NCBI RefSeq assembly: GCF_014205275.1
Contig: NZ_JACHND010000001.1
Location: 4,836,001 to 4,900,000, forward strand
Reading direction: 5' to 3'
Length of the DNA: 64,000 nt
Source of the DNA: Sphaerisporangium siamense
Lineage (GTDB): Bacteria > Actinomycetota > Actinomycetes > Streptosporangiales > Streptosporangiaceae
The position numbers were made by a program, and so were the translations under genes. Below the pieces are notes generated by a model that had not been told where the DNA came from, did not search any database, and saw nothing but the letters and a program-made list of their open reading frames with translations. This document shows, piece after piece, positions 18,372-27,410 of the stretch (the stretch's first letter is position 1; the number at the start of each line of letters is the position of its first letter).

Positions 18372-19313
18372 TCAGAGCGCGTAACCCCGTTCGCCGAGGT
18401 GCGGGCCGAGAGAGTGGTTCAACAGCGCGAGCTGGGCGGGGGTGAGGTCGCGGCGGAACGCGTCCGCCCGCCCGTCCTGGAACCTGTGGCGGCCGAACCC
18501 GTGGTCGAAACGGGACGTCCACGGCAGGCCGAGGAACTCCAGGATCACCGTCATCTGCCCGCGCGGATCCCCGACCAGATCCTCGTAACGCACGTCGAGC
18601 CACTGATGGGCGGGAACGCCGGCCCGGGCGCGCTCGTAGGCGTCCATGAGGATCTTCCACCCGATCCCGGCCAGATGGACCATCGACCGCCCGCCGCGGT
18701 CCCACTCCTCGGCGTAGGCGTCCGGCAGCGGCCCGAAGTGCCAGCCCCAGGGACCGAGATGGCCGCGCCACCACGGCATCCGCGTCCACGAGCTGGCGAC
18801 CGCCCGCCCGTCCCGCACGATGTGCACGAAACGCGCCCCCGGGAAGACCTCACGGAGGAAGTCGGCGCGGGGCCAGCCGGTGAACTTGTGCACGTAGTGG
18901 TCCACGCCCTCGCGCGCGGCCCGGTCCTCGTAGAACCCGCTCAGCCGCCGCGCCAGCCAGGGCGTGACGTCGGCCGCCACCAGCTCGCGGAACGGGTCGA
19001 CGACCAGCGGGGACACATCCCGGGCCAGCGCCGCCTGCGCCTCGCTCGGCCGCACCCGCTTCGGCGGGAAGCCCGGCCACGACCACCGGTGCATGGCCGT
19101 CCCCAGCCGCCGGACCGAGGGCGCCACCCGGGCGAACCGGTCGTCGAGGTTGGTCGGGAAACCGACGCAGGGATGGCGGGTCAGCACCTTGTACAGCAGC
19201 GTGGATCCGCAACGCCCCGTGCCGAGGATGAACGTGAGGTCCAGGGCCCCCGGCGGCTCGACCGGATTCACCGTCGCGACCCGGCTTCGCGCCATGGAGT
19301 GGGTGTCGTCCAT
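18372..19313 (-). CDS. PAPS-dependent sulfotransferase
   Basis: 313 residues, ATG 19313 with GGGAG upstream. The 5'-phosphosulfate-binding loop is LGTGRCGSTLL and the 3'-phosphate-binding motif is FVHIVRDGRAVASS; both are clear. It transfers sulfate from PAPS to a hydroxyl or amine. It is the first gene of the operon with the methyltransferase, deacetylase-like protein and glycosyltransferase, so the glycan or a lipid-linked intermediate is the likely acceptor. No PAPS synthesis genes lie in the window. Such sulfotransferases in actinomycetes also act on small molecules or glycolipids, so acceptor choice is open. Confidence 0.88.
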   Translation of the reverse strand: MDDTHSMARSRVATVNPVEPPGALDLTFILGTGRCGSTLLYKVLTRHPCVGFPTNLDDRFARVAPSVRRLGTAMHRWSWPGFPPKRVRPSEAQAALARDVSPLVVDPFRELVAADVTPWLARRLSGFYEDRAAREGVDHYVHKFTGWPRADFLREVFPGARFVHIVRDGRAVASSWTRMPWWRGHLGPWGWHFGPLPDAYAEEWDRGGRSMVHLAGIGWKILMDAYERARAGVPAHQWLDVRYEDLVGDPRGQMTVILEFLGLPWTSRFDHGFGRHRFQDGRADAFRRDLTPAQLALLNHSLGPHLGERGYAL

Positions 19314-19676
19314 TGTTCGGTCTCCCGGTTCCGCCGCGGCGCACGTTTGTGCGGAAACATAGGTACACCTGTGCCGTGCGATCCTCCCCGGCGCTGTGGC
19401 GGAGTTTCCGAATCGCTGCCATGTTCATAGCCGAGGTTGACCGGAGGGCCGGAGCGTCCGGCGTCCCGCCGCCGCGCCGTGCCAGGTCCTTCCATTCACC
19501 ACAGGTGTTCTCGAATCCCGCCGTAACGTCGGGCCCGGCGCTTTTCCGCCGGCCGGGCGGCCGGTGACCTGACGTTTTCCGCCGCGTTCACGCGCACCGG
19601 CAAAGAACCGGCAACAAGACGGCCGGGCGCATATTCGGACCGGCCTTCCCGTGCGCCCGCCGACCAGAATTGCCGC
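19314..19676. other. Divergent intergenic region, no gene supported
   Basis: 363 bp between the sulfotransferase operon and the first large membrane protein. A more AT-rich patch at 19350-19440 faces the sulfotransferase gene. I see no convincing ORF, hairpin or operator. Confidence 0.45.
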
Positions 19677-22169
19677 ATGGATAACACGCCGTCATCTCCC
19701 GGCTCCGGGAGCCGGTCGGAGATCGTCCTCGACACCGCGCCGGCGAAACCGGCGGTGCCACCGGGAGCGGCGAGACCGGGTCCCCGGCCGTCCCGGGGAT
19801 GGCCGCCGGCCCTGTGCGGGCTCGCGGTGGCGGTGGCCGTGGCGGCGTGGTTCGGGACGCCGGCGCGGGACATGGCGCTGTTCGGCGCGTACCTGGCCCT
19901 GGCGGTGGCGCTGCCCGGGACGCTGGTGGTCCGGGCCCTGTACCGGGGACGGCGGACGGCGGCCGAGGAGGTCGCGCTCGGCCTGGCGGCCGGGTACGCC
20001 CTCGAAGTCCTCGCCTACGTGCCCGCCCGCGCCCTCGGGGCGCCGCGCCTGGTGCTGGCCTGGCCGGTCGTCACCTACCTGACCTTCCTGCTGGTGCCCG
20101 CACTGCGGCGGTTCTGGCGGAGCGGCGCGCGCGTCCGCGCGCCGCTGTGGGCGTCCTGGACGCTCGCGGCCTCCTTCGCGGGGCTCACCGTGTGGAGCGG
20201 CGTGCCGTTCTTCCGGAACAACGCGCTGGGCTGGCCCGCCATGGGGGCGGGCGACTACGACGAGCCGTTCCATCTCGCGCTGACGGCGGAGCTGCGGCAT
20301 CACATGCCGCCGCGGCTGCCCATCGTGCCGGACGAGCCGCTGCTCTATCACTGGTTCACCTACGCGCACGTCGCGGCGTCGAGCTGGGTGACCGGGGTCG
20401 AGCCGGCCGTCCTGGTGCTGCGGCTGACGGTGCTGCCCATGCTGGCCGCGTTCCTGGTGCTGATCGCGATGACGGCGCGGCGGGTGGCCGGGTCGTGGCG
20501 GATCACCGGGCCGGTGCTCGCCGGCACCGTGTTCGTGGGGACGCCGAACCTGTACCTCAGCTCCACCATGGTCTTCGGCTGGGGCGGGGTCCAGTCGACC
20601 GCGTGGCGCAGCCCCACCCAGACCTTCGGCGCCCTGCTGTTCGCCGCACTGGCCGTCCTGGTGCTGGACGCGCTGACCCGTCGCTCCGTGGCCGAACCCC
20701 AGGCGCCGCCGTCGGGGCCGGTCCGGACACGGGCACCGCTGATGTGGGGCCAGGCTTGGCCGCGGGTGCGGTCAATCCCGGATCGAGCCGAGGCGCCGCT
20801 GCGGCCGGGGCATACCGGGCCGCAGGCGTCGCCGATCCGGGGGATGGCCGGGCACTGGGCGCTGGCCGCCTTGCTGACGGTGGCCGTTATGGGCGCCAAG
20901 GCGGTCTACCTGCCGTTGCTCCTGGCCGGGCTGGTCGCGGTCGTCGCCGTGGAGACGGTGCTGCGGCGGCGGCCGCTGTGGCCCGCCCTGGTCGCGGCGG
21001 CGATGACGCTGGCGTGCCTCGCCTACGCTCAGCTCGTCCTGTTCGGCAACGCCCGCCAGGGGATCCTGCTCGCGCCCGTCGCGGCCATGCGGCAGCGCTG
21101 GCAGGAACTCGCCGGGCAGTCCGGCGCCGGCCCGCTCTGGCCGCTCGGCGCGGGCGCGTTGCTGGTGCTGTGCCTGGCGTTCGCCTGGTGCGGTGTGGCC
21201 GGGCTCCTGGCCGACCGGCGGCTGTTCGCCAGGCGCCCGGTGGTGTTCCTGCTCGCCATGGCCGCCGCCGGGCACGCCGCCACCGTGCTGTTCCACCATC
21301 CCGGCTACAGCCAGTTCTTCTTCCTGTTCGCCGTCTACCCCTACCTGGTCATCGTCACCGTCTACGGCGCCCGCGTCCTGCTGCGCCGCGCGCGCGTCCC
21401 CACCCGGGCGACGGCCGGCGCGGTGGCCGCCGCCGTCCTGGCGGTCTGCGTGGCCGCCGTCGCCTGGCACGTGACGGTCCCGCTGCCTCCCGGCCGGCCC
21501 GCCGTCACCGTCTTCCTGCCCTACCTCAGCGTGCTCGCCGGCCTCGCCCTGGCCGCCGTCGCGCTGGCCGCGGCCCTCGGACGGCTCCGCGCCGCGGCGC
21601 TGCTGGCCGCCGCCGCCACCGGCGTCGGCCTTCTGGCCTGCGGGTACGGCCTGCTGCTCTGGCTTCCCGCGAAGATCGCGGCGAAGGGCCTCGGCAAGGT
21701 CGGCCACGCCGTGGCCGGGGAGTCGGCGGCGGTGCCAGAGGGCGCCCTGGCCGCGGCGCGGTGGCTGCGCGACCATTCCGCGCCCGGCGATCTGGTGGCC
21801 ACCAACTCCCACTGCCACTGGGGACGGCGCGACCCGTGCGACGCCGGCCAGTTCTGGGCGGCGGCCCTCACGGAGCGGCGCGTCCTGGTCGAGGGCTGGC
21901 GCTACACCACCCGGGTCAACGACCGGTGGCGGCCCGGCCAGGACTACCGGTACCCGTCCTTCTGGGACCCCGGGCTGCTGCGCCTCAACGACGCCGCCAT
22001 CAACACCGCGGACCCGGCCTCGCTCGGCGCGCTGCGCGACCGCCACCACGTTCGCTGGTTGCTGGTCGACCGGCGCCTCACCGGCCCCGGCTCCCCGCTG
22101 GACGCCGTGGTGGCCCCGCGGTTCCGCTCCGGCGACTACGCCGTCTACCGGCTGCCGGACCGGGCGTGA
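19677..22169 (+). CDS. Large GT-C-like polytopic membrane protein (copy 1)
   Basis: 830 residues: a Pro-rich cytoplasmic N-terminus (1-45), about a dozen membrane helices, and a C-terminal extracytoplasmic domain of roughly 120 residues with conserved NSHCHWGRRDPCD and ALTERRVLVEGWRYTT. An acidic first-loop motif, GDYDEPFHLAL, followed by PDEPLLYHWFTYAH, fits membrane glycosyltransferases (GT-C) that use polyprenyl-phosphate sugars, where an acidic loop is catalytic. It is a clear paralog of the protein at 34538-36928, aligning through most of the length. A Pro-rich cytoplasmic loop (about 340-395) is unique to this copy. Exact donor and acceptor unknown. No ribosome binding site is visible. 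Confidence 0.8.
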   Translation: MDNTPSSPGSGSRSEIVLDTAPAKPAVPPGAARPGPRPSRGWPPALCGLAVAVAVAAWFGTPARDMALFGAYLALAVALPGTLVVRALYRGRRTAAEEVALGLAAGYALEVLAYVPARALGAPRLVLAWPVVTYLTFLLVPALRRFWRSGARVRAPLWASWTLAASFAGLTVWSGVPFFRNNALGWPAMGAGDYDEPFHLALTAELRHHMPPRLPIVPDEPLLYHWFTYAHVAASSWVTGVEPAVLVLRLTVLPMLAAFLVLIAMTARRVAGSWRITGPVLAGTVFVGTPNLYLSSTMVFGWGGVQSTAWRSPTQTFGALLFAALAVLVLDALTRRSVAEPQAPPSGPVRTRAPLMWGQAWPRVRSIPDRAEAPLRPGHTGPQASPIRGMAGHWALAALLTVAVMGAKAVYLPLLLAGLVAVVAVETVLRRRPLWPALVAAAMTLACLAYAQLVLFGNARQGILLAPVAAMRQRWQELAGQSGAGPLWPLGAGALLVLCLAFAWCGVAGLLADRRLFARRPVVFLLAMAAAGHAATVLFHHPGYSQFFFLFAVYPYLVIVTVYGARVLLRRARVPTRATAGAVAAAVLAVCVAAVAWHVTVPLPPGRPAVTVFLPYLSVLAGLALAAVALAAALGRLRAAALLAAAATGVGLLACGYGLLLWLPAKIAAKGLGKVGHAVAGESAAVPEGALAAARWLRDHSAPGDLVATNSHCHWGRRDPCDAGQFWAAALTERRVLVEGWRYTTRVNDRWRPGQDYRYPSFWDPGLLRLNDAAINTADPASLGALRDRHHVRWLLVDRRLTGPGSPLDAVVAPRFRSGDYAVYRLPDRA

Positions 22170-23497
22170 GCCTCCGGCTCGGGCGGACCGGGCGCGCGCC
22201 GGCCGGGCAGGACACGCCCGGCCAGAGGGGCGTCGCCCGCCGCCCGCGCCGCCGCCGACAGCGAGACGGCGATCTCCGACCAGCGCGGCAGCAGCCGCCA
22301 CGCCGGCGTTCCCGTCACGCGCAGGAACCACGCGCACTGCGTGGCGGCCAGCACGGTCAGCACGACCCCGGTCACCACCGCGCACCCCGCGGCCCCGAAG
22401 CGGGGGATGAGCAGCGCGTTCAGCGTCACGTCCAGGCACAGCGCCCCGACCGACATCGAGGTGGCCACCCACGGCCGGTCCAGGCGCAGCAGGAAGACCC
22501 AGATGGGCCGCGCGACGCTCGCCGACACGATGCCGGGCGCGACGCAGAGGAAGGGGACCACGCTGCCGCGGAACGCCTCCCCGTAGACGAGCGGGACGAG
22601 CGCGGACGCCAGCGCGCACAGGCCGCCGGCCGTGACCAGCGCCATCACGAACGCCGCGCGGGCCGCGCGGAGCGTCACCTCCACCGCGCGCTCGTGGTCG
22701 CCCTCCACCTGCCGGGGCATCACGATCTTCGCCAGGGCCTCGACCGGGATGCGCGCCAGGTCGGCGAGCGTGGTGGCGACGGCGTAGAGCCCGGCCTGGC
22801 CGGTGGAGGCCAGCGCGCTCACCATCAGCACGTCGACCCGGGGCAGCAGTTGCGTGGACACCAGGCCGAGGTGGTAGCGCAGCCCGACGCCGACGGTGCG
22901 GCGGGCCAGCCCGGGGTCGAAGGCCCTCGGCCGTGGCCGCAGCGCGTGGACGAAGCAGGCGACGGTGACCAGCTCGTAGACCGCCCACAGGGCGAAGGCC
23001 ACCTCGGCGGTCAGCCGTCCCGCCAGCGCCGCGGCCACCACCGAGGCGCACCACACCAGGCAGCCGATCATCGTGCCGTTGTTCAGCACGCGGGCCCTGT
23101 CCCGCAGCAGCGCGATGCCGCAGAGGTACTCCCAGGCGATCAGGATCGGCATGGACGCCGACACCAGGACCGCGCCGGAGGCGCTCCATCCCGAAAGGAG
23201 CATGAGCGCGCCGACGACCGGAGCGGCCGACATGCCCATGAGGACGCCCATCACCAGGGCGTTCGCGGTCAGGGCGGGGCGCAGGCCCGCGTCGGCCCAC
23301 AGGACCGTCTGGCCCTGCTCGGCCGACAGCCCGCCCAGCACCAGACCGGCCCAGGCGATGGCGATCAGTACGGCGTACTCTCCCCGCCCCTCGGCGAGCA
23401 GGGTGCGGGCGGTGATCACGCTGATCACGGCCGAGGTGGCGGTCACCACCCCGCGGGCCGCGATGGTGTGGACCAGGGTCTTCGCCGCGCCGGTCAT
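22145..23497 (-). CDS. Wzx/MATE-like polysaccharide flippase
   Basis: 450 residues with about 12-14 helices (oligosaccharidyl-lipid flippase, MVF superfamily). It starts MTGAAKTLVHTIAARGVVTATSAVISVITARTLL, matching the N-terminus of actinobacterial Wzx-like proteins. DLARIPVEALAKIVMPRQVEGD and LVPLVYGEAFRGSVVPFLCVAPG are typical internal segments. It should move lipid-linked repeat units across the membrane. Its ATG overlaps the TGA of a 12-codon leader ORF that has a good ribosome binding site, so translation is probably coupled. Tail-to-tail overlap of 25 bases with the membrane glycosyltransferase gene. Confidence 0.87.
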   Translation of the reverse strand: MTGAAKTLVHTIAARGVVTATSAVISVITARTLLAEGRGEYAVLIAIAWAGLVLGGLSAEQGQTVLWADAGLRPALTANALVMGVLMGMSAAPVVGALMLLSGWSASGAVLVSASMPILIAWEYLCGIALLRDRARVLNNGTMIGCLVWCASVVAAALAGRLTAEVAFALWAVYELVTVACFVHALRPRPRAFDPGLARRTVGVGLRYHLGLVSTQLLPRVDVLMVSALASTGQAGLYAVATTLADLARIPVEALAKIVMPRQVEGDHERAVEVTLRAARAAFVMALVTAGGLCALASALVPLVYGEAFRGSVVPFLCVAPGIVSASVARPIWVFLLRLDRPWVATSMSVGALCLDVTLNALLIPRFGAAGCAVVTGVVLTVLAATQCAWFLRVTGTPAWRLLPRWSEIAVSLSAAARAAGDAPLAGRVLPGRRAPGPPEPEAHARSGSR

Positions 23498-23532
23498 CCG
23501 GCGGCCGCCCCGCCGCCCATGGTGGTGCTCAT
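23494..23532 (-). CDS. 12-residue leader peptide ORF upstream of flippase
   Basis: ATG at 23532 lies five bases after a perfect GGAGG (23538-23542). It encodes MSTTMGGGAAAG and stops with a TGA that overlaps the flippase ATG as ATGA. The flippase itself has no comparable Shine-Dalgarno, so ribosomes probably arrive from this leader. A coding function for the peptide is not implied. Confidence 0.5.
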   Translation of the reverse strand: MSTTMGGGAAAG

Positions 23533-23920
23533 GTCGACCTCCGCGTGCGCCGACCGCGATGCGGGCGTGCCGAGCCGTATATTCGGCGAGGGCATCGGGT
23601 CCGAATTCGGCCAGCATAGCGAAATGGCACTCGGACGCCTTCCCGCCGCGCGCGGGAAATCTATGTCTCCACGGCGGCGCTCTCAACGCGTTTTCCGGAC
23701 CATTCATGCCGAGATAATCGAATGGACGGCGCCCTGGACGTTCTTCCCATGCGGCCTTTGCCGTAAGAACTCAGGACATGAACGCCGTGGCCGCCGCGAA
23801 CATCGCGGACGCCACAGGGAAGGCGCGGTGACCGCTTCAGCAAGGACTCGCCAAAGCGCGGTCATTCGCCGCCGCCGCCCCGCGCGGCTGGTGTTCATTG
23901 TTTTCGTGAGCACAACAGAT
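23533..23920. other. Divergent intergenic region
   Basis: 388 bp between the flippase leader ORF and the aminotransferase gene. It is moderately less GC-rich, with several AT-rich patches (for example 23575-23585 and 23700-23720) and should carry both promoters. A long frame crosses it only as a shadow of the flanking genes. No hairpin of note. Confidence 0.4.
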
Positions 23921-25060
23921 ATGGCGACGATCCCGCACCACCGGGCGTTCGTCGCGGAAAACCAGCTCGCCTATGTCACGGCGGCCATGCACGCGAAATG
24001 GTCCTCCGGATACGGGCCGTTCGGCGAGAGGGCCGCGGCGCTGCTGCGGGAGATCACCGGAGCCGCGCACGTGCTCCTCACCACCTCCGCGACCACGGCC
24101 CTGGACCTGTCGACGCTCCTGCTCGACGTCGGCCCCGGCGACGAGGTGATCGTGCCGTCGTACACCTTCGTGTCCACGGCCAGCGTGTGGGTGCAGCGCG
24201 GCGCGGTCCCGGTGTTCGTGGACTGCCGCCCCGACACCCTCAACATCGACGAGGAGCGGATCGAGGCCGCCGTCACCGGGCGGACCCGCGCCATCGTGGT
24301 CACGCACTACGCCGGCGTCGGCTGTGAGATGGACCGGATCGCCAAGATCGCCGAGCGGTACGGCCTGGCGCTGGTCGAGGACAACGCCCACGGGCTGGGC
24401 GGCACCTACCGGGACCGGCCGCTCGGCACCTTCGGGCGTCTGGCCGCGCTGAGCTTCCACGCGACGAAGAACGTGCAGTGCGGCGAGGGGGGCGCGCTGA
24501 TGGCCGCCGGCGACGACCTCGCCCGGCGCGCCGAGATCATCCGGGACAAGGGCACCAACCGGCGGCAGTTCTTCCGCGGCGAGGTGGACCGGTACCGCTG
24601 GGTGGACGTCGGCTCCAACTACATGCAGGCCGAGCTGCTCGCGGCGCAGCTCGTGGCCCAGCTGGAGGCGTTCGGCGAGATTCAGCGGCGGAGGCAGGAG
24701 GTGTGGCGGGCCTACCACGAGGGCCTGGCGGCGTGGGCGCGGGACAACGGGGTCGCGCGGCCGGTGGTCCCGCCGGAGTGCGTCCACCCGGCCCACATCT
24801 ACTACCTGCTGCTCCCGCACGCGGCCGGCCGGACGGCGCTGATCGCCCACCTCGCCGAGCGCGGCGTGCAGGCCGTCTTCCACTACTTCCCGCTGCACGC
24901 CTCGCCGGCGGGTGAGAAGTACGGGCGCGTGGCGCCCGGCGGCTGCCCGGTCGCCGAGAGCGTCGCCGGCCGGCAGGTCCGGTTGCCGCTGTACCCGGGC
25001 CTGGACGACGGGGAACTGGGCCGCGTGCTCGACGCCGTGACCTCCTTCCGGGTCTCCTGA
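23921..25060 (+). CDS. wecE: dTDP-4-amino-4,6-dideoxyhexose transaminase (WecE-like)
   Basis: 379 residues from ATG 23921; an in-frame GTG at 23906 is an alternative and neither has an obvious ribosome binding site. PLP fold-type I, DegT/DnrJ/EryC1 family. Close family agreement with WecE/RffA: GDEVIVPSYTFVSTASV, FVDCRPDTLNIDE, EDNAHGLGGTY with the PLP-contacting Asp154, SFHATKN with the Schiff-base Lys183, and IIRDKGTNRRQFFRGEVD. WecE converts dTDP-4-keto-6-deoxyglucose to the 4-amino galactose-configured sugar using glutamate. The stop overlaps the next ATG, an acetyltransferase, which is the next step in that pathway. Confidence 0.9.
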   Translation: MATIPHHRAFVAENQLAYVTAAMHAKWSSGYGPFGERAAALLREITGAAHVLLTTSATTALDLSTLLLDVGPGDEVIVPSYTFVSTASVWVQRGAVPVFVDCRPDTLNIDEERIEAAVTGRTRAIVVTHYAGVGCEMDRIAKIAERYGLALVEDNAHGLGGTYRDRPLGTFGRLAALSFHATKNVQCGEGGALMAAGDDLARRAEIIRDKGTNRRQFFRGEVDRYRWVDVGSNYMQAELLAAQLVAQLEAFGEIQRRRQEVWRAYHEGLAAWARDNGVARPVVPPECVHPAHIYYLLLPHAAGRTALIAHLAERGVQAVFHYFPLHASPAGEKYGRVAPGGCPVAESVAGRQVRLPLYPGLDDGELGRVLDAVTSFRVS

Positions 25061-25833
25061 TGGGCGAGGCGACGGCCGTCCCCACGGTGCGGACGCTGGC
25101 GTCCCCCCTCGAATCCGCGCGGATCGGGCGGCCGGTCGAGCGGCTGAGCGTGCACGGTGAGAACGGCGGGTCGTTCTCGCCGGTGCGCGCGGCCATCCGG
25201 GAGTCGGCGGCCGACGTCATCGTCCTGCGGTACCCGGCGGAGCGGGTCGAATGGTTCGCGGAGCTGCTCACCACCGGCCGCACCGTCCTGCTGGCCGACT
25301 CCCTGGTCTACTGGCGCCTCGTCGCGGGACGAGGGCGGGGCGCGGCGGGGGCGCCGGGACTGTGGACGGGGGAGCTGCGCGACGCCGACGCGGCGGGCGC
25401 GCTGGCCGCGGAGATCTTCGCCGGGTACCGCAACCACTACGCCGCCGATCCGCTGTTCGCCGCGTGCGACGCGCGCGCGGGCTACGCGGACTGGGCCCGA
25501 GGCCCGGCCGCCGCGGGGAACTGCCTGGCCCTGTACGGGCCGGGGGAGGGGGAGCCGCGCGCGATCGGTCTCGCGACCGTGGCCGACGACGGACCGGCGA
25601 CGGAGATCCTCCTGGCCGGCGTGGTGCCCGGCGAGCGCGGACGCAACCGGTACGCGCACCTGCTCGCGGCCGTGGAGGAGCGGACGCGCGCCCGCGGCGG
25701 GACCGAGGTGGTCATCTCCACCCAGGGCCACAACACCGGGGTGCAGCGGGCCTGGGCCAGGTACGGATTCGAGCCCGTGCGGACCCTGCTCACGGTTCAT
25801 TTGGTGCGGAAAGGGCTGATCCCGTCCGCGTGA
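25060..25833 (+). CDS. GNAT acetyltransferase, probable WecD-like sugar N-acetyltransferase
   Basis: 257 residues; ATG overlaps the aminotransferase stop (TGATG). The N-terminal 130 residues are variable, with VIVLRYPAERVEWF; the C-terminal half is a GNAT fold with LLAGVVPGERGRNRYAHLL, corresponding to the acetyl-CoA pyrophosphate loop, and NTGVQRAWARYGFEPVRTLLTVH as the terminal strand. Tight pairing with a WecE-type transaminase matches WecD, which N-acetylates dTDP-4-amino-4,6-dideoxygalactose to dTDP-Fuc4NAc. The N-terminal region is the part least like standard acetyltransferases, again as in WecD. It overlaps the convergent glycosyltransferase by 44 bases. Confidence 0.8.
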   Translation: MGEATAVPTVRTLASPLESARIGRPVERLSVHGENGGSFSPVRAAIRESAADVIVLRYPAERVEWFAELLTTGRTVLLADSLVYWRLVAGRGRGAAGAPGLWTGELRDADAAGALAAEIFAGYRNHYAADPLFAACDARAGYADWARGPAAAGNCLALYGPGEGEPRAIGLATVADDGPATEILLAGVVPGERGRNRYAHLLAAVEERTRARGGTEVVISTQGHNTGVQRAWARYGFEPVRTLLTVHLVRKGLIPSA

Positions 25834-26797
25834 GGCCGCCGGGCCCCGCCGGGGGCGGGACGCTCGCCACCGCGCCGGAGCCGGTCCGCTCGCGGACGAC
25901 GTACGTCGGCCGTCCCATCCCGCTCGTGTGGATGCGGCCGACGTACTCCCCGAGGATGCCGATGGACATGAGCTGCGCCGACGAGAACAGCGTGATCATC
26001 GAGCAGATGCTGGTGAACCCGGCCACGGTGGTGGCGCCCACGGCGAAGCTCCACAGCACGGCGGCGCCGAGTACCAGCCCCACGAGGCCGACCAGGAAAC
26101 CCAGGTAGCTCGCCACGCGCAGCGGCAGGGCGCTGTAGCCGAAGAGCATGTTGGCGGTGTGGCGGCACAGCATGCGCAGGGTGTAGGTGGAGGGCCCGTC
26201 GTCGCGCCGGTCCATGTGCACCCGGACCGACCCGACCCGCGTCGTGGCCCACGAGAGCACGACGTCGATCGAGGCGTACGGCCCGGTGAGCCCGTCGAAG
26301 CCCTGGCGCAGGTGGGTGCGGAAGGCGCGGAACGCGCTGATCACGCGGGCGGTGCGGATGTCGAGCGCGCCCGCCATGGCGGCCTTGACCGACCGCGACG
26401 CGAGGCTGCGCAGCGGCCCGTGCTCCTCCTCGTGCGGGACGCCGTAGACCAGGTCGAGGCGGTCGCCGTGCAGCGCGGCCAGCAGGAGGGGGATCTGTTC
26501 CGGCGGATGCTGCAGGTCGTCGTCCATCGTCACGATGACCTCCAGCCGCGCCTCCCGCACCCCGGCGAGCAGCGCGTTGTGCTGCCCGTAGTTGCGGGAC
26601 AGGTGCAGGGCGCGCACGGGCTCGAACCGGTCGGCGAGCCGCGCCGCGACGTCCCAGGTGTCGTCCGGGCTCCCGTCCACCACGAGAATCACCTCATATG
26701 GTGCCGACATGCCCTCCAGTACGGTAATCAGCCGGTCGAGGAGTTTCGGCAGCGTGCGCGCGGAGCGATAACAGGGAACGACCACCGACACTGACAT
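25790..26797 (-). CDS. GT2 polyprenyl-phosphate sugar transferase (GtrB/DPM1-like)
   Basis: 335 residues, ATG 26797 after GGGGGAA. GT-A fold: VVPCYRSARTLPKLL, EVILVVDGSPDDTWD, ALHLSRNYGQHNALLAG, and VTMDDDLQHPPEQIP with the metal-binding DxD. Two C-terminal membrane helices (about 225-250 and 262-285) are typical of GtrB/ArnC proteins, which attach a sugar to undecaprenyl phosphate in the cytoplasmic leaflet. The next gene, divergent, encodes a GtrA-like flippase. Together they could feed polyprenyl-phosphate sugar to the GT-C-like membrane proteins on either side. Confidence 0.9.
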   Translation of the reverse strand: MSVSVVVPCYRSARTLPKLLDRLITVLEGMSAPYEVILVVDGSPDDTWDVAARLADRFEPVRALHLSRNYGQHNALLAGVREARLEVIVTMDDDLQHPPEQIPLLLAALHGDRLDLVYGVPHEEEHGPLRSLASRSVKAAMAGALDIRTARVISAFRAFRTHLRQGFDGLTGPYASIDVVLSWATTRVGSVRVHMDRRDDGPSTYTLRMLCRHTANMLFGYSALPLRVASYLGFLVGLVGLVLGAAVLWSFAVGATTVAGFTSICSMITLFSSAQLMSIGILGEYVGRIHTSGMGRPTYVVRERTGSGAVASVPPPAGPGGLTRTGSALSAPNEP

Positions 26798-26886
26798 TTA
26801 TTCCCCCGTTGATCGGCGTTCATGACGCGAATGGCCATTACGATGTTCTGGACGTGACCGCCCGTCATCGGTTCGGGGGAATCCGA

Positions 26887-27348
26887 GTGGTCGAAACCAG
26901 ACAGCGGCCCGGCCGGGACGTGGGCGCCGGTCGCAAAATGGCCGGGCGCGTCCGGATACCCGGCGGCCACCTCATCACATACTTCGCGGGGGGCGCGCTC
27001 ACGGCTCTGCTCTACTACGTCACCTTGGTCGCCGGATTGCGACTTCTTGGCCCCGCCGTTCCCTATCTCTACGTGGTGGTGGCCAGCCATTTCCTGACCG
27101 TGGTGATGGTGTATCCGTGGTACCGGCTGGTGGTCTTTCCCGGCGGAAAAGAATCCTGGATCGCCGGTTATCTCCGGTTCTATGTGGTGGGCATTGGATT
27201 CCTGGTGTGGTCCCTCGCGGGGCTGCCGGTGCTCGTGGAGTGCGCCGGCATGCCGATCCTCACGGCGCAGCTCGTCCTGACGGTGACGAGCGTGCCGCTG
27301 AACTACGCGATCAATCGCGGGTGGGCGTTCCGCGGCCGCCGGTCGTGA
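26887..27348 (+). CDS. GtrA-like polyprenyl-phosphate sugar flippase
   Basis: 153 residues from GTG 26887, six bases after GGGGGA; other in-frame starts are 26809 (longer) and ATG 26938 (shorter). Four membrane helices with GtrA features: HLITYFAGGALTALLYY at helix 1 and TSVPLNYAINRGWAF at the end, matching the family's conserved 'N..wtF' C-terminus. GtrA proteins are thought to flip undecaprenyl-phosphate-linked sugars made by GtrB. The GtrB-like gene is divergent, 89 bases away. Confidence 0.8.
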   Translation: MVETRQRPGRDVGAGRKMAGRVRIPGGHLITYFAGGALTALLYYVTLVAGLRLLGPAVPYLYVVVASHFLTVVMVYPWYRLVVFPGGKESWIAGYLRFYVVGIGFLVWSLAGLPVLVECAGMPILTAQLVLTVTSVPLNYAINRGWAFRGRRS

Positions 27349-27410
27349 CGGCGCGATCGGACAGGTGGCCCGCCGTGGCCACGATTCCCGACGTAAGGAT
27401 TCGATGAGCG

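Noticed and set aside
19799-25060. A single open frame of 1753 codons crossing several genes
   Set aside because: Only its last 379 codons, the WecE-like transaminase, match a family. The rest is an Arg/Gly/Pro-rich shadow of the membrane protein and flippase genes, caused by high GC.
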